64,000 bases of DNA, taken from positions 1 to 64,000 of the forward strand of contig CACZPR010000018.1 in NCBI GenBank assembly GCA_902783155.1, in the 5' to 3' direction. The notes under the pieces were generated by a model, which made no database searches, had not been told where the DNA came from, and was given only the letters and a program-made list of their open reading frames with translations. Position 1 is the first letter of the stretch, and the number at the start of each line of letters is the position of its first letter. Source of the stretch: an uncultured Spirochaetaceae bacterium (GTDB taxonomy: Bacteria > Spirochaetota > Spirochaetia > Treponematales > Treponemataceae). This document shows positions 45,793-54,268 of this stretch, piece by piece. The translations under genes and the position numbers were made by a program.

Positions 45793-47207
45793 AGGCCGTC
45801 GTTTCTCAGATCAATGCTGTGGCTGCGCACTCTGGTTCTTCTTGCCGGTTCCCTCCATGCCGCTGGCTGGGTCCTGTCCCCCAAATCGATGTTCGCGGGT
45901 GGCTCGTTCACGGGTCTGGAATGATAGGTTTCATTATAGTTCACACCTGGCATGGAAAACTTGTCGCCCATTGAAATATTGTTTTCGGCTGTCGAATAGT
46001 TTCTGTTTCCGGTCTGCTGCTGCGAAAAAAAGTTTCCCGAAGGTCTATCCGGCTCCTCGTTGATTATCTGGGGGTTGACCGGTATGTTGCTCGGCTTTGG
46101 CTCCGGTGCGGGTCTTGACGGCTTGTTGTTCTTGAAGCCCATAATCTCGTCGAAGGTGTCCATGGAGACAACATTGCTGTGGGAAGCGCTTCCATCATCG
46201 TCAAGTGAACGTCCGTCGCCATTCTGCTCAAATCCTGTCGCTATGACGGTCACGCTGATTTTGTCGCCCATGTTTGGATCAAGGACCTGGCCCCAGAACA
46301 CTTTCCGGTTGGGATTCGCGGATGCCGATATGGTCTTGATGATTTCCTCAATCTCAATCATGCCAAGGTCTTCCGCGCTTGTTATGTTCACAAGTATGTT
46401 CGAAGCACCGTCTATGCTCCTGTTTTCGAGCATCGGGTTGTAGATTGCATTCTGGGCAGCCTCCACCGCACGGTTTTCTCCACCGGCAATACCGACACCA
46501 AGGATGGCCTCTCCCTGGTCCTTCATAACGGTCTTCATGTCGGCGAAGTCGCAGTTAATTTCTCCCGGCTTGGTGATTATCTCGGTGATTCCCATTACAC
46601 CCTGGCAAAGAACGTCATCAGAAAGTTTGAAGGCCTGCTTGAAGCTGAACGACCTGTCGTTTCCTGTAATCTTCATTATCTGCTGGTTCGGGATTACGAT
46701 GAGGCTGTCCACATGCTCGCGCAGTTTCTTGATTCCGTTTGCGGCATACTCCCTTCTGGCCGAGCCCTCAAAATCAAAAGGTGTGGTGACGACAGCAAGG
46801 GTAAGGCATCCCTGTTCCTTGGCAATGCGGGCGACCACAGGCACGGATCCGGTTCCAGTTCCACCGCCCATTCCAGCAGTGATTATGACCATGTTGGCTC
46901 CGCTCACGATGTTCGTTATGACCTCAACATCTTCCTCGGCGGCCTTCTCCCCGACATCAGGATTTCCTCCCGCTCCAAGACCACCGGTCAGCTGCTGTCC
47001 GATTGGAATCCTTCTCTGCGCCTTGGATATTCTGAGGGCCTGCATATCGGTGTTCATTACAATAAACTCCACATCGCTCACGCCGGCCCCAATCATGCGG
47101 TTGACAGCGGAAGACCCACCTCCGCCGCATCCAATTATCTTGATGACAGTTGGACTTGGAGCAGAAAGCATTTCTCCAGCGTCCTTCTCTACAGACAGTT
47201 CCATCAT
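45789..47207 (-). CDS. ftsZ: Cell division protein FtsZ
   Basis: A 472-residue tubulin-like GTPase that forms the Z ring. Visible: IIGCGGGGSSAVNRMI, the tubulin signature GGGTGTGSVPV, NGIKKLREHVDSLIVIPNQQ, and the T7 loop NCDFADMKTVMKDQGEAILGVG. After residue ~340 a long Ser/Asn/Pro-rich linker leads to a basic end, ARRTRVRSHSIDLRNDGL, which does not match the usual DIPxFLR-type tail that binds FtsA/ZipA. The ATG at 47207 has GGAGG about ten bases upstream. It is 95 bases after ftsA. Confidence 0.97.
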   Translation of the reverse strand: MMELSVEKDAGEMLSAPSPTVIKIIGCGGGGSSAVNRMIGAGVSDVEFIVMNTDMQALRISKAQRRIPIGQQLTGGLGAGGNPDVGEKAAEEDVEVITNIVSGANMVIITAGMGGGTGTGSVPVVARIAKEQGCLTLAVVTTPFDFEGSARREYAANGIKKLREHVDSLIVIPNQQIMKITGNDRSFSFKQAFKLSDDVLCQGVMGITEIITKPGEINCDFADMKTVMKDQGEAILGVGIAGGENRAVEAAQNAIYNPMLENRSIDGASNILVNITSAEDLGMIEIEEIIKTISASANPNRKVFWGQVLDPNMGDKISVTVIATGFEQNGDGRSLDDDGSASHSNVVSMDTFDEIMGFKNNKPSRPAPEPKPSNIPVNPQIINEEPDRPSGNFFSQQQTGNRNYSTAENNISMGDKFSMPGVNYNETYHSRPVNEPPANIDLGDRTQPAAWREPARRTRVRSHSIDLRNDGL

Positions 47208-47302
47208 TTTATTTTTTCCTCCCGACCCATTTTCTATATGTAACCCCTATTCTATCCCAAATCGTCTGTTTTTTACACCACCCTACGGAAAAAAATTTAT
47301 GG

Positions 47303-48571
47303 CTAGAAAAATTTGTTCCAGAGTTTCTTGGCCCTGTCCAAAATTGAGACCCCGGAATCAGAACGCTCACGTCGAATGGCCCTTCTTGGCTTTTCCCTGT
47401 CAGGTCTTGAAATGTTTCCGACAACCAGACCAAGGGCAGTGGCAAAATCGGGACGGCGGTACAGATAGCCATCGTTGTCCTCCACCCTTCCGTAGTCCGG
47501 GGACTGTCCAAGCCTAACAGCGTCGGTGTTCCAGACATCCTGCGTAAGTTCCTGTATGCCCGGCAAAAGGGAGCCTCCACCGGTAAGGACTATGCTTCCG
47601 CTAAGCTCCTTGAGTCCAGCATGCCGAACAATCTCACGGCGGACATCCTTCATTATCTCTTCCATGCGCGGCTGGATTATATCACAAAGCTCACCCTTGG
47701 TGGTCTCCTCCGCACTTCTGGCACCAATTTCGGGAATCAGAACCTCGTCGTATTCCTCATCCTCGTCAAGCATACAGGCTCCGTACTCCAGCTTCAGCCT
47801 CTCCGCTTCCGCCTTTGGGAGATTTTTCACTATGGCGATGTCGTTTGTGACGCTGCCTCCACCAAAAGGAATGGTCGTCATGTAGATTGGCGCACCCTTG
47901 TAGATTACAAGCGCATCAGTACTGTCCGCGCCAATGTCTATGAGGATTGAACCAAGGTCCATCTCCTCCTCGCGCATAGTTGCCAGAGCCGCCATAAGTG
48001 TCTTTAGGAAAAGACCGTTCAGGACAAGGTGGCTCCTGTCAAGACAGTTCTCTATATTTACAAGTGTTGATTTTGTTACAGAAATCAAATACACGGATAT
48101 GTCCAGGCGGACACCCATTATGTCGATTGGATTTTTACCGACCGGGTTTCCATCAACACGGTACTCCTGCGGTATGGACTGGAGAAGCTCCTTGCCCATC
48201 GAATGAATCACGGCACGGGCAACCTCCTGCACACGGTCCTTCGCCTCCTCGGTTATCTCCACGCACTGGTTGTTTCCGCTGGGGTCCACCGCCACACCGC
48301 CTGTTGAGGACCTTCCCTCGGCCTGCTTTCCACCGATGGCTGTGAACACGCCACGAATCTCTATGCCCGCGCAGTCCTCCGCATCCTCCACGGCATTTCT
48401 GATTGCCTCGGACATTGCGTTCAGGTTCACAATGTTTCCCTCGACCAGACCCGGCGACGGAACCTGGGACTCCCCGATTATGGAAAGCCTGCCATCCTCG
48501 TCATCTACCTGGCCAATAACACATCTAACAAACGTCGTTCCTATATCGAGACCCGCAATAATATCGCTCAA
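47303..48571 (-). CDS. ftsA: Cell division protein FtsA
   Basis: The 422-residue actin-like protein tethers FtsZ to the membrane. Motifs: AGLDIGTTFVRCVIGQV, the SHS2 (1C) domain region, LIDIGADSTDALVIYKG, GGGSVTNDIAI and VLTGGGSLLPGIQEL. The last residues VSILDRAKKLWNKFF form the expected amphipathic membrane helix. It starts with TTG at 48571, preceded by GGGGGA. It lies 15 bases after ftsQ. Confidence 0.95.
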   Translation of the reverse strand: MSDIIAGLDIGTTFVRCVIGQVDDEDGRLSIIGESQVPSPGLVEGNIVNLNAMSEAIRNAVEDAEDCAGIEIRGVFTAIGGKQAEGRSSTGGVAVDPSGNNQCVEITEEAKDRVQEVARAVIHSMGKELLQSIPQEYRVDGNPVGKNPIDIMGVRLDISVYLISVTKSTLVNIENCLDRSHLVLNGLFLKTLMAALATMREEEMDLGSILIDIGADSTDALVIYKGAPIYMTTIPFGGGSVTNDIAIVKNLPKAEAERLKLEYGACMLDEDEEYDEVLIPEIGARSAEETTKGELCDIIQPRMEEIMKDVRREIVRHAGLKELSGSIVLTGGGSLLPGIQELTQDVWNTDAVRLGQSPDYGRVEDNDGYLYRRPDFATALGLVVGNISRPDREKPRRAIRRERSDSGVSILDRAKKLWNKFF

Positions 48572-48586
48572 AATATCCCCCGTAAA

Positions 48587-49444
48587 TCAACGCACCCCAA
48601 AGGAAACTCCACCGTAGCGGATGTCTATCATGTTGGCGTCCGGCTGAATGGAATTCACTATATCCAGAGCCACCATCATATATTTTAAAGTATCTTCATT
48701 CAAGTTCTGGTCGGCAAGAACCCTCACCTTGCTGTGCAGCGGGAAAAGTACAAGCTCGTACCCGCCGTAGTCCTTGGAAACAACCTGTATTTCCGAAAGG
48801 GAGGCAAAATAGTTGGAACTCAGCGAACGTATGTTGCGGATTTTTTCCATCAGGTCCCTGTAGGTCTCGGGCATACGCACACCGTTCTGGACCTCCACAA
48901 ACGGAATTCCCGTCACAAGCGGCACGGATGAGTCCGATTCGCAGGACTTGTTGTTTGAGGCAAAAATCACGCCGTTCCTGTCAATCTCCATGTTCATGGA
49001 GCGTCCGTCGATTTCAACTATGGTCTTGGCGACAATCTCGCGCTCCTTTATGGTGACAACAACCATGTCCGGGAAGTGCTTGTCGATTGTAACGCTCTCA
49101 ACATCTGGAATGGAGCCAAAAAGCGTGGCGGCCTTCTCGGAATCAAATTTCATCCACGTGGTTGACTCCATCTCCTGGAACTTTGCGTTGAGCTGCTGGG
49201 CCGTGACAGTCTTGGCACCCTTGAACTGTATGCGCACATCGGCAAGGGACGGAATCACCAGCATGTTCAGGACTACATAGACGACCATCACCGCCAGAAT
49301 AACGTAGAGACATATCCTCAATATCAAAAACTTTTTGTCCTTGGATTTCACCTCAGAAACGCCCCCAGTTTTTTTTAAATTTCTTTTTCTAATTTTATTA
49401 TCGAACATGGTGAACGGAACATCAGAAAAAGTGCCGTCACTCAT
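48587..49444 (-). CDS. ftsQ: Cell division protein FtsQ/DivIB (POTRA domain)
   Basis: 285 residues with a basic cytosolic tail (NKIRKRNLKKTGGV), one membrane span (FLILRICLYVILAVMVVYVVLNMLVI), a POTRA domain (VRIQFKGAKTVTAQQLNAKF) and an FtsQ beta domain with VESVTIDKHFPDMVVVTIKEREIVAKT and VPLVTGIPF. It belongs to the FtsQLB complex in the periplasm. The ATG at 49444 overlaps the ftsW stop and has AGGA upstream; the longer frame to 49534 would overlap ftsW by about 100 bases and is not used. Confidence 0.9.
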   Translation of the reverse strand: MSDGTFSDVPFTMFDNKIRKRNLKKTGGVSEVKSKDKKFLILRICLYVILAVMVVYVVLNMLVIPSLADVRIQFKGAKTVTAQQLNAKFQEMESTTWMKFDSEKAATLFGSIPDVESVTIDKHFPDMVVVTIKEREIVAKTIVEIDGRSMNMEIDRNGVIFASNNKSCESDSSVPLVTGIPFVEVQNGVRMPETYRDLMEKIRNIRSLSSNYFASLSEIQVVSKDYGGYELVLFPLHSKVRVLADQNLNEDTLKYMMVALDIVNSIQPDANMIDIRYGGVSFGVR

Positions 49445-50645
49445 ATTCCTGACCGATTCCCTCATAGGTAGCGAATCCTCCAACTTTTTTTCTTGCGGAA
49501 TAGACGTTCTCCTCATGGTCGCTGTTGCACGCATTGAGGACCAGCCCGCACATTATGAAACTTGAAATCAATGACGTTCCGCCGGCAGAGAAAAATGGAA
49601 GCGGTATTCCTGTTGTCGGAAAAAGTCCGCTCACGACACCGACGTTCAAAATGGACTGCACCATAATCATCGTTGTGCATCCGAACGAAACATAGGACGC
49701 GAAACGGTTTCCGCATCCCCTTGAAATTACATAGCCGCGCCATGAAAAGAAGCCCAGCAGAAGGAAATATGCAATCACACCGACAAGACCCATGGCATTG
49801 GTCCAGCCCGAAAAAATATAGTCCGTCTGGATTTCCGGAATGTTCAGCGATGTCATGCCCGTTCCAAGACCGTTTCCCCAGAATCCACCCGCGGAAATGA
49901 CATAGTTGGACTGGTTCCTCTGGTAGTCAAGCGAAAGTGTGTACTCGCCCGGATTCAGATACGCAATCAGACGGTTGAGTCGGTATGGCTCCATCACAAC
50001 GAATATTGCTATCGCGAATACGCCAAGGACAACCATTGGGATGACCCACGCAAGACGCGCCCCGGTAACAAAGAGTATTATGATTCCGACTGTCAAAATC
50101 AGTACGGCGGTCGAAAGGTCCTTCTGAAGGATTATCACGGACGTAAAGGCAATCAGTCCAATTGCGGGATAGAGCCAGCTGTCGCCAGTGTTGAAGTCGC
50201 CCCTCTCCATGGACTTGTCAATAAGGTTCGCAAGGAAAAGGACCACAGCGGGTTTTGCAAATTCCGATGGCTGGAACCGTCCCAGATGCGGAATGGTCAA
50301 CCATCTTGTGGCTCCATGGCTCTCATGTCCTAACGCGACAATCGGGAGGAAGCACATAATCAGCACGACAACAACGCCAACACCAATCAGCTTGCGGATA
50401 AATTTCAGCGGAACTATGGAGCTTACGAAAAAGAATACGAAGCCCACTGCGGAAAAAATTATCTGCCTTGTGACGAAATAGTATTTGTTGTGCTCCTTGA
50501 AAATCCGTTCCGCTGTGTCGGCGGTGGAAATCAGCATGGTGAAAATGCCAAGACCCCAGAGAAGAAGGACGGAAATCAAGAAAAGACCGTTCTTGGAGCG
50601 GTTGTCCTCGCCAAGGGTTCCGGGTTTGAATACAGCCTTGCCCAT
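49437..50645 (-). CDS. ftsW: Peptidoglycan glycosyltransferase FtsW (SEDS family)
   Basis: A 402-residue SEDS protein with about ten membrane spans. Signatures are GATRWLTIPHLGRFQPSEFAKPAVVLFLANL, ILQKDLSTAVLIL and PTTGIPLPFFSAGGTSLISSFIMCGLVLNA. It polymerises lipid II at the septum together with a class B PBP, which is not encoded nearby. Its ATG overlaps the last base of the murF stop (TGATG). Position in the dcw cluster favours FtsW over RodA. Confidence 0.93.
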   Translation of the reverse strand: MGKAVFKPGTLGEDNRSKNGLFLISVLLLWGLGIFTMLISTADTAERIFKEHNKYYFVTRQIIFSAVGFVFFFVSSIVPLKFIRKLIGVGVVVVLIMCFLPIVALGHESHGATRWLTIPHLGRFQPSEFAKPAVVLFLANLIDKSMERGDFNTGDSWLYPAIGLIAFTSVIILQKDLSTAVLILTVGIIILFVTGARLAWVIPMVVLGVFAIAIFVVMEPYRLNRLIAYLNPGEYTLSLDYQRNQSNYVISAGGFWGNGLGTGMTSLNIPEIQTDYIFSGWTNAMGLVGVIAYFLLLGFFSWRGYVISRGCGNRFASYVSFGCTTMIMVQSILNVGVVSGLFPTTGIPLPFFSAGGTSLISSFIMCGLVLNACNSDHEENVYSARKKVGGFATYEGIGQEYE

Positions 50646-52090
50646 CAGTTTTCCTCCAGAAGTCTTTCGGTGACACGCTCAAGTCCCATTCCACGGGATG
50701 CCTTTATCAGCACAATGTCACCCTCGCCAGCGTTTTTTCTGATTTCGTCAACGGCGCTTTCAATGTCGGAATCCGAGTGCCCCTCAAAATGAAGCGAGAC
50801 GGCGGAACTGTTTTTTTCACGGAAAGAATCCAATGCGTTCTTCATCTCGTGACCAACAAAGACCACCATGGACGCACCAGCCCCTGCAGCCTGTAGACCG
50901 GCCTTTCTGTGCTCATCCGCGGAAGACTCTCCAAGCTCCAGCATGTCGCCAAGCACAAGGATTTTTTTCTGTCCGGGCCTGCATGTTACTGATGAAATGA
51001 AGTCTATTGATTTTTCCATTGAATCAGGGTTTGCGTTGTAGCAGTCCTGAACCACAGTGTACTTTCCTTTTATCACCTGGCTGCGTCCGAACATGGGCTT
51101 CATGGACTGGATTCCCTTGACTATTGATTCGGAATCAAGCCCCAGAACCTTCGCAAGAGCGATTGCACCGAGCGCGTTTCCAAAATTGTATTTGCCAGGA
51201 AGCGGAAGCACACATTTTTTTCCGTCAACAGAAAATTCGGTTCCGTCAAGACCCAGGTCCGCAACAAATTTTACAGATGGGTCCTCACCGTCGCCATAGA
51301 AAACAACCTTTCCCTCAACATTGTCCGCAAGGAAGTCGGCAAAGTCATCGTTTTTCGGAATTACTGCGGTCCCGAATCCATGGAAGTGGTCAAAAATCTT
51401 TCCCTTTTCGATTGCAATGTTCTCGCGGCTCCCGAGATTTCCGATGTGCGCCGTCCCGATGTTTGTGATGATTGCGAACCTAGGCTTAAGAACAGCGGAG
51501 ATTTCGCCCATCTCGTTGTGACGGTTCATGCCCATCTCGAACACACCGACCTGATGTTCCTTTCTGATTCCAAAGACAGAGAGCGGAAGTCCAGTCTCCG
51601 AGTTCAGGTTTCCCGGATTCGAGACGACCGAATACTTCTGCGAGAGTATGGAGACAAGGATTTCCTTTGTGGTGGTCTTACCAGAGCTTCCGGTGATTCC
51701 GACACGCATGAGGTGGGGAAATTTTTCAACATATCTTGCGGCGGCATTCTGAAGCGCGAGCATGGTATTTTCCACCGCAATAAAAACAATGTCCGGATAT
51801 TCAAGGGAAATGTTCTTAAAAAACTCCCCGTCTTTTTCGTAGTTTGACATGCGGATGAACACAACGCTCGCTCCCTTTTCAGCTGCCTGGGGAATGTACC
51901 TGTGTCCGTCCTGGAACTCACCGACCAGCGGAACAAAAAGAGATTTTTCAACAATGTCGCGGCTGTCCGTATGGACCGAAGTAAAACAGAATCCATTTTC
52001 ACCATCGACCTGGCCCATGACATGGATTCCGCCTGTCGCCTCAATGATTTCGTCCAGAGTCAGGAGCGATTCCACACTTTTTTCCATCAT
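50645..52090 (-). CDS. murF: UDP-N-acetylmuramoyl-tripeptide--D-alanyl-D-alanine ligase
   Basis: A 481-residue Mur ligase that adds D-Ala-D-Ala to the cell-wall precursor in the cytosol. Motifs: the P-loop RVGITGSSGKTTTKEILVSIL, GVFEMGMNRHNEMGEISAVLKPRFAIITNIGTAHIGNLGSRENIA, and QDCYNANPDSMEKSIDF with VLGDMLELGESS. The ATG overlaps the ftsL stop. The other mur genes (mraY, murD, murG, murC) are absent from this cluster. Confidence 0.96.
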   Translation of the reverse strand: MMEKSVESLLTLDEIIEATGGIHVMGQVDGENGFCFTSVHTDSRDIVEKSLFVPLVGEFQDGHRYIPQAAEKGASVVFIRMSNYEKDGEFFKNISLEYPDIVFIAVENTMLALQNAAARYVEKFPHLMRVGITGSSGKTTTKEILVSILSQKYSVVSNPGNLNSETGLPLSVFGIRKEHQVGVFEMGMNRHNEMGEISAVLKPRFAIITNIGTAHIGNLGSRENIAIEKGKIFDHFHGFGTAVIPKNDDFADFLADNVEGKVVFYGDGEDPSVKFVADLGLDGTEFSVDGKKCVLPLPGKYNFGNALGAIALAKVLGLDSESIVKGIQSMKPMFGRSQVIKGKYTVVQDCYNANPDSMEKSIDFISSVTCRPGQKKILVLGDMLELGESSADEHRKAGLQAAGAGASMVVFVGHEMKNALDSFREKNSSAVSLHFEGHSDSDIESAVDEIRKNAGEGDIVLIKASRGMGLERVTERLLEEN

Positions 52091-52389
52091 TTTCGAGCAT
52101 CCTTTATTTCAACCCTGATAATCTCATCCGTCTCAGCCTTTCGCATGTCGAGCGAGTCCTGCGCGATAGTCTCAATCCTGTCCGCAGAAGATAGGATGCT
52201 GATATCGGTAATCAGTTTTTTATTTTCTTCTATGATTTGGGCCTGCCTGTCCTCAAGTTCAAGGACCTGCTCCCTCAGGTCAACATACTTCCTTGCCTGC
52301 ACCGCGTCAACCACCAGCATCGTCGGTATGAGGAGAGCCACAATGCACAGGGCCACTGTCTTTATAATGAAAGAAGTCTTAGGACTCAC
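52087..52389 (-). CDS. ftsL: FtsL-like small division protein
   Basis: The 100-residue bitopic protein has a short cytosolic start, one membrane span (TVALCIVALLIPTMLVVDAV) and a coiled coil (YVDLREQVLELEDRQAQIIEENKKLITDISILSSADRIETIAQDSLDM) ending with the DRIETIAQDSLDMRKA pattern of FtsL/DivIC. It would join FtsQ and FtsB in the divisome. It starts with GTG at 52389, overlapping the rsmH stop, and overlaps murF at its end. Primary similarity in this family is low, so the call rests on topology and position. Confidence 0.8.
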   Translation of the reverse strand: MSPKTSFIIKTVALCIVALLIPTMLVVDAVQARKYVDLREQVLELEDRQAQIIEENKKLITDISILSSADRIETIAQDSLDMRKAETDEIIRVEIKDARK

Positions 52390-53390
52390 AATGCCTCCAC
52401 TCCGTAAAGCCTCAGTTCATCTGCGTCACGGATTTTTCTTACCACACGAAGTTTTGCGCTTCTTGAAGGTGGATTGTTTTTTACTTCCTCGGAAGTTGGT
52501 TCAACGGGCTTGCGGGTGATAAGACCTGCACATGGCGCACCTCCACATTTACAAACAGGAGCTTCTGGAGGGCAGACACACTGCTTTCCTAGATTCCGGA
52601 AATAGTTTTTCACAATCCTGTCTTCAAGCGAATGGAATGTTATGACACCCATCTTTCCACCAGGAGCAAGCACGTTAAAGGCGTAGTGTAATGCTTCCGG
52701 GAGCCTCTTCAGCTCCGAATTCACCTGGATGCGCAGGGCCTGAAATGTTCTGGTCGCGGGGTGTATCGGCCCGTACCGGTATTTGGCAGGCACAGCATTG
52801 TAAATAATGTCTGCAAGCGCTTTTGTGGAGCTTATCCGCCCCGTTTCGCGCGCTGAAACTATTGCCGACGCAATCCTACGGGAAAACTTCTCATCCGAGT
52901 AAAGATAAATCATGTTCGCAAGCTGTGCTTCCGGCAAAGTATTTACCACATCCTCGGCACTTTCCCCCGCATTTGGATTGAGCCGCATATCTAGTGCTTC
53001 ATCATGCCGAAAAGAGAATCCCCTCCCACTTCGTTCATAGTGATAGACACTGATTCCTAAATCAAACAATATGAGGTCGGGATGCCTCTCCCCCTCCGGG
53101 AAGTTTCTGTAGAAATCATTGAACCACCCATTGAAGAAGCCCATCCGGTCCCCAAATTGAGACAGCCGTTCTCGGGCCCTGCCCTGTATGTCAGAGTCCG
53201 CGTCAACGCCTGTTATGTGCAGCGTCGGATACCTTGTGAGGAAATTGAAAGAGTGTCCACCCTCTCCCAGTGTCGAGTCCACCATGAAAGCATCCTTCTC
53301 AAACGGCTCCCCAACCGGAGAAAGATATTCAAGACATTCATTGAGCAGCACCGGCGTATGAACGATTTCCACTTTGGCCCCACCACACAT
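52386..53390 (-). CDS. rsmH: 16S rRNA (cytosine-1402-N4)-methyltransferase RsmH
   Basis: A 334-residue methyltransferase (former MraW): HTPVLLNECLEYL, the SAM-binding region MVDSTLGEGGHSFNFL, ILFDLGISVYHYERSGRGFSFRHDEALDMRLNP, YRYGPIHPATRTFQALRIQVNSEL and GKMGVITFHSLEDRIVKNYF. A Cys-rich insert follows (CVCPPEAPVCKCGGAPC). The ATG at 53390 is used; a GTG at 53372 with a GGTGGGG upstream would remove six residues and is equally plausible. It follows mraZ by 84 bases. Confidence 0.95.
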   Translation of the reverse strand: MCGGAKVEIVHTPVLLNECLEYLSPVGEPFEKDAFMVDSTLGEGGHSFNFLTRYPTLHITGVDADSDIQGRARERLSQFGDRMGFFNGWFNDFYRNFPEGERHPDLILFDLGISVYHYERSGRGFSFRHDEALDMRLNPNAGESAEDVVNTLPEAQLANMIYLYSDEKFSRRIASAIVSARETGRISSTKALADIIYNAVPAKYRYGPIHPATRTFQALRIQVNSELKRLPEALHYAFNVLAPGGKMGVITFHSLEDRIVKNYFRNLGKQCVCPPEAPVCKCGGAPCAGLITRKPVEPTSEEVKNNPPSRSAKLRVVRKIRDADELRLYGVEAL

Positions 53391-53474
53391 CTGTTTTTCC
53401 CACCCAACTCTTTTTTGAATTGGTAACAGAATTTTTAAAAATGCACCGTCTTTTCCCCAAACGATGCAAACCTG

Positions 53475-53924
53475 CTACAAGAGTATGTCCCTCATACTCT
53501 CGATTGCCTCCTGGACCGACGGGGCTGAATCCTCGTCAAACTTCCTGAACACGGCGGCATCCCACAGTTCCATATATTTGTCCATGCCAAATATGATGCA
53601 CTCGCCACCAAGATTCAGGGAAGCATAGTCCCTTAGGCTCTGGGGAATCGACAGCCTTCCGGATTTGTCAAAATCAACACTCTGTGCCGGCGCTATGAAC
53701 CTGCGCATGACAAGACGCTTCTGGTTGTCAAAAATGGATGACTTCCCCACCATCTTTCCGGCGAGAATCTTCCATTCCTCCGTGGTAAAAAGCATGAGGC
53801 AGTGGTCAAGACCCTGCGTTATGACAAGGGAATCCTGATTTAAAATAGAGCGCAGCTTGGCCGGGAACTGTATGCGTCCCTTGTCATCCATTGTGTTGCT
53901 GTACTCACCAATCAGCATGTCCAT
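53475..53924 (-). CDS. mraZ: Transcriptional regulator MraZ
   Basis: A 149-residue protein with two AbrB-like swapped-hairpin domains: LIGEYSNTMDDKGRIQFPAKLRSIL and later RRFIAPAQSVDFDKSGRLSIPQSLRDYASL. MraZ represses the dcw operon by binding TGGGN repeats. I chose the ATG at 53924 (MDMLIGEY), with GGAG nine bases upstream; the GTG at 53939 lies inside a MraZ box and the ATG at 53918 has too long a spacing. First gene of the dcw cluster; its start overlaps the operator repeats. Confidence 0.93.
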   Translation of the reverse strand: MDMLIGEYSNTMDDKGRIQFPAKLRSILNQDSLVITQGLDHCLMLFTTEEWKILAGKMVGKSSIFDNQKRLVMRRFIAPAQSVDFDKSGRLSIPQSLRDYASLNLGGECIIFGMDKYMELWDAAVFRKFDEDSAPSVQEAIESMRDILL

Positions 53925-53958
53925 GCCATTTTTCTCCACTTTTTCCCACGTTTCCCCA
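53924..53958 (-). promoter_or_regulatory. MraZ operator: four direct repeats with 10-bp period
   Basis: On the minus strand TGGGG (53958-53954), TGGGA (53948-53944), TGGAG (53938-53934) and TGGCA (53928-53924) are spaced exactly 10 bases apart. The first two match the known TGGGN MraZ box, the last two are one base off. The third contains the ribosome site and the fourth touches the ATG, so binding would block both transcription and ribosome access. Confidence 0.75.
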
Positions 53959-53967
53959 CTTATCTAC

Positions 53968-53996
53968 ATTTTCTATCTAAATTTTGATTTAGTCAA
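53968..53996 (-). promoter_or_regulatory. Promoter of the dcw cluster
   Basis: TTGACT (53996-53991) and GAAAAT (53973-53968) are 17 bases apart on the minus strand, directly upstream of the MraZ boxes. The -10 is only a 4/6 match. Confidence 0.55.
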
Positions 53997-54014
53997 GGTG
54001 AATACATGCCGATA

Positions 54015-54023
54015 TGGTATAAA
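54015..54023 (+). promoter_or_regulatory. Extended -10 promoter for the damaged plus-strand gene
   Basis: TGGTATAAA (TGn plus TATAAA) is an extended -10 element, divergent from mraZ. Transcription would start near 54030, downstream of the ATG at 54006, so that ATG cannot serve as the start codon. Confidence 0.5.
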
Positions 54024-54059
54024 ATTTTGACTTTTTTTCTGCTGGAGGGAATCAAAATC

Positions 54060-54245
54060 ATAAACACGCTGAACGAGACCCACCTCCACAGGACCCTCAA
54101 ATCAATTTACGCGCTCGGAATCCCCGGAAGCAAAATGGAGGCCCCTGTTGGCGACTATATTGCCGACATACTTGCGCCCGACGGCTCCATAACCGAAATC
54201 CAGACAGGAAGCCTCTCGCATCTTTCAAAAAAATTGCCGGGCTGA
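54060..54245 (+). pseudogene. 5' part of a frameshifted hypothetical gene, non-AUG start
   Basis: The frame reads NTLNETHLHRTLKSIYALGIPGSK, then APVGDYIADILAPDGSITEIQTGSLSHLSKK, after which it runs into a stop at 54245. A strong GGAGGG (54044-54049) sits ten bases before ATA at 54060 and seven before ATC at 54057; no ATG, GTG or TTG is at the expected place, and the ATG at 54006 is upstream of the likely transcription start. In the other frame the sequence continues KIAGLIADGRKIRVVYPLATEKY. The shift lies at a run of seven A (54227-54233); eight would restore one frame. Probably a pseudogene, unless the base calls are wrong or ribosomes slip. Confidence 0.6.
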
Positions 54246-54268
54246 TTGCGGACGGAAGAAAAATCAGG

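Noticed and set aside
46504-47517. A 337-residue plus-strand frame across ftsZ
   Set aside because: It is the antisense shadow of a well conserved gene, with Ser/Pro/Thr-rich composition and no known fold.
54006-54059. ATG at 54006 as the start of the damaged gene
   Set aside because: It lies upstream of the extended -10 element at 54015-54023 and of the GGAGGG site, so the message would not include it.
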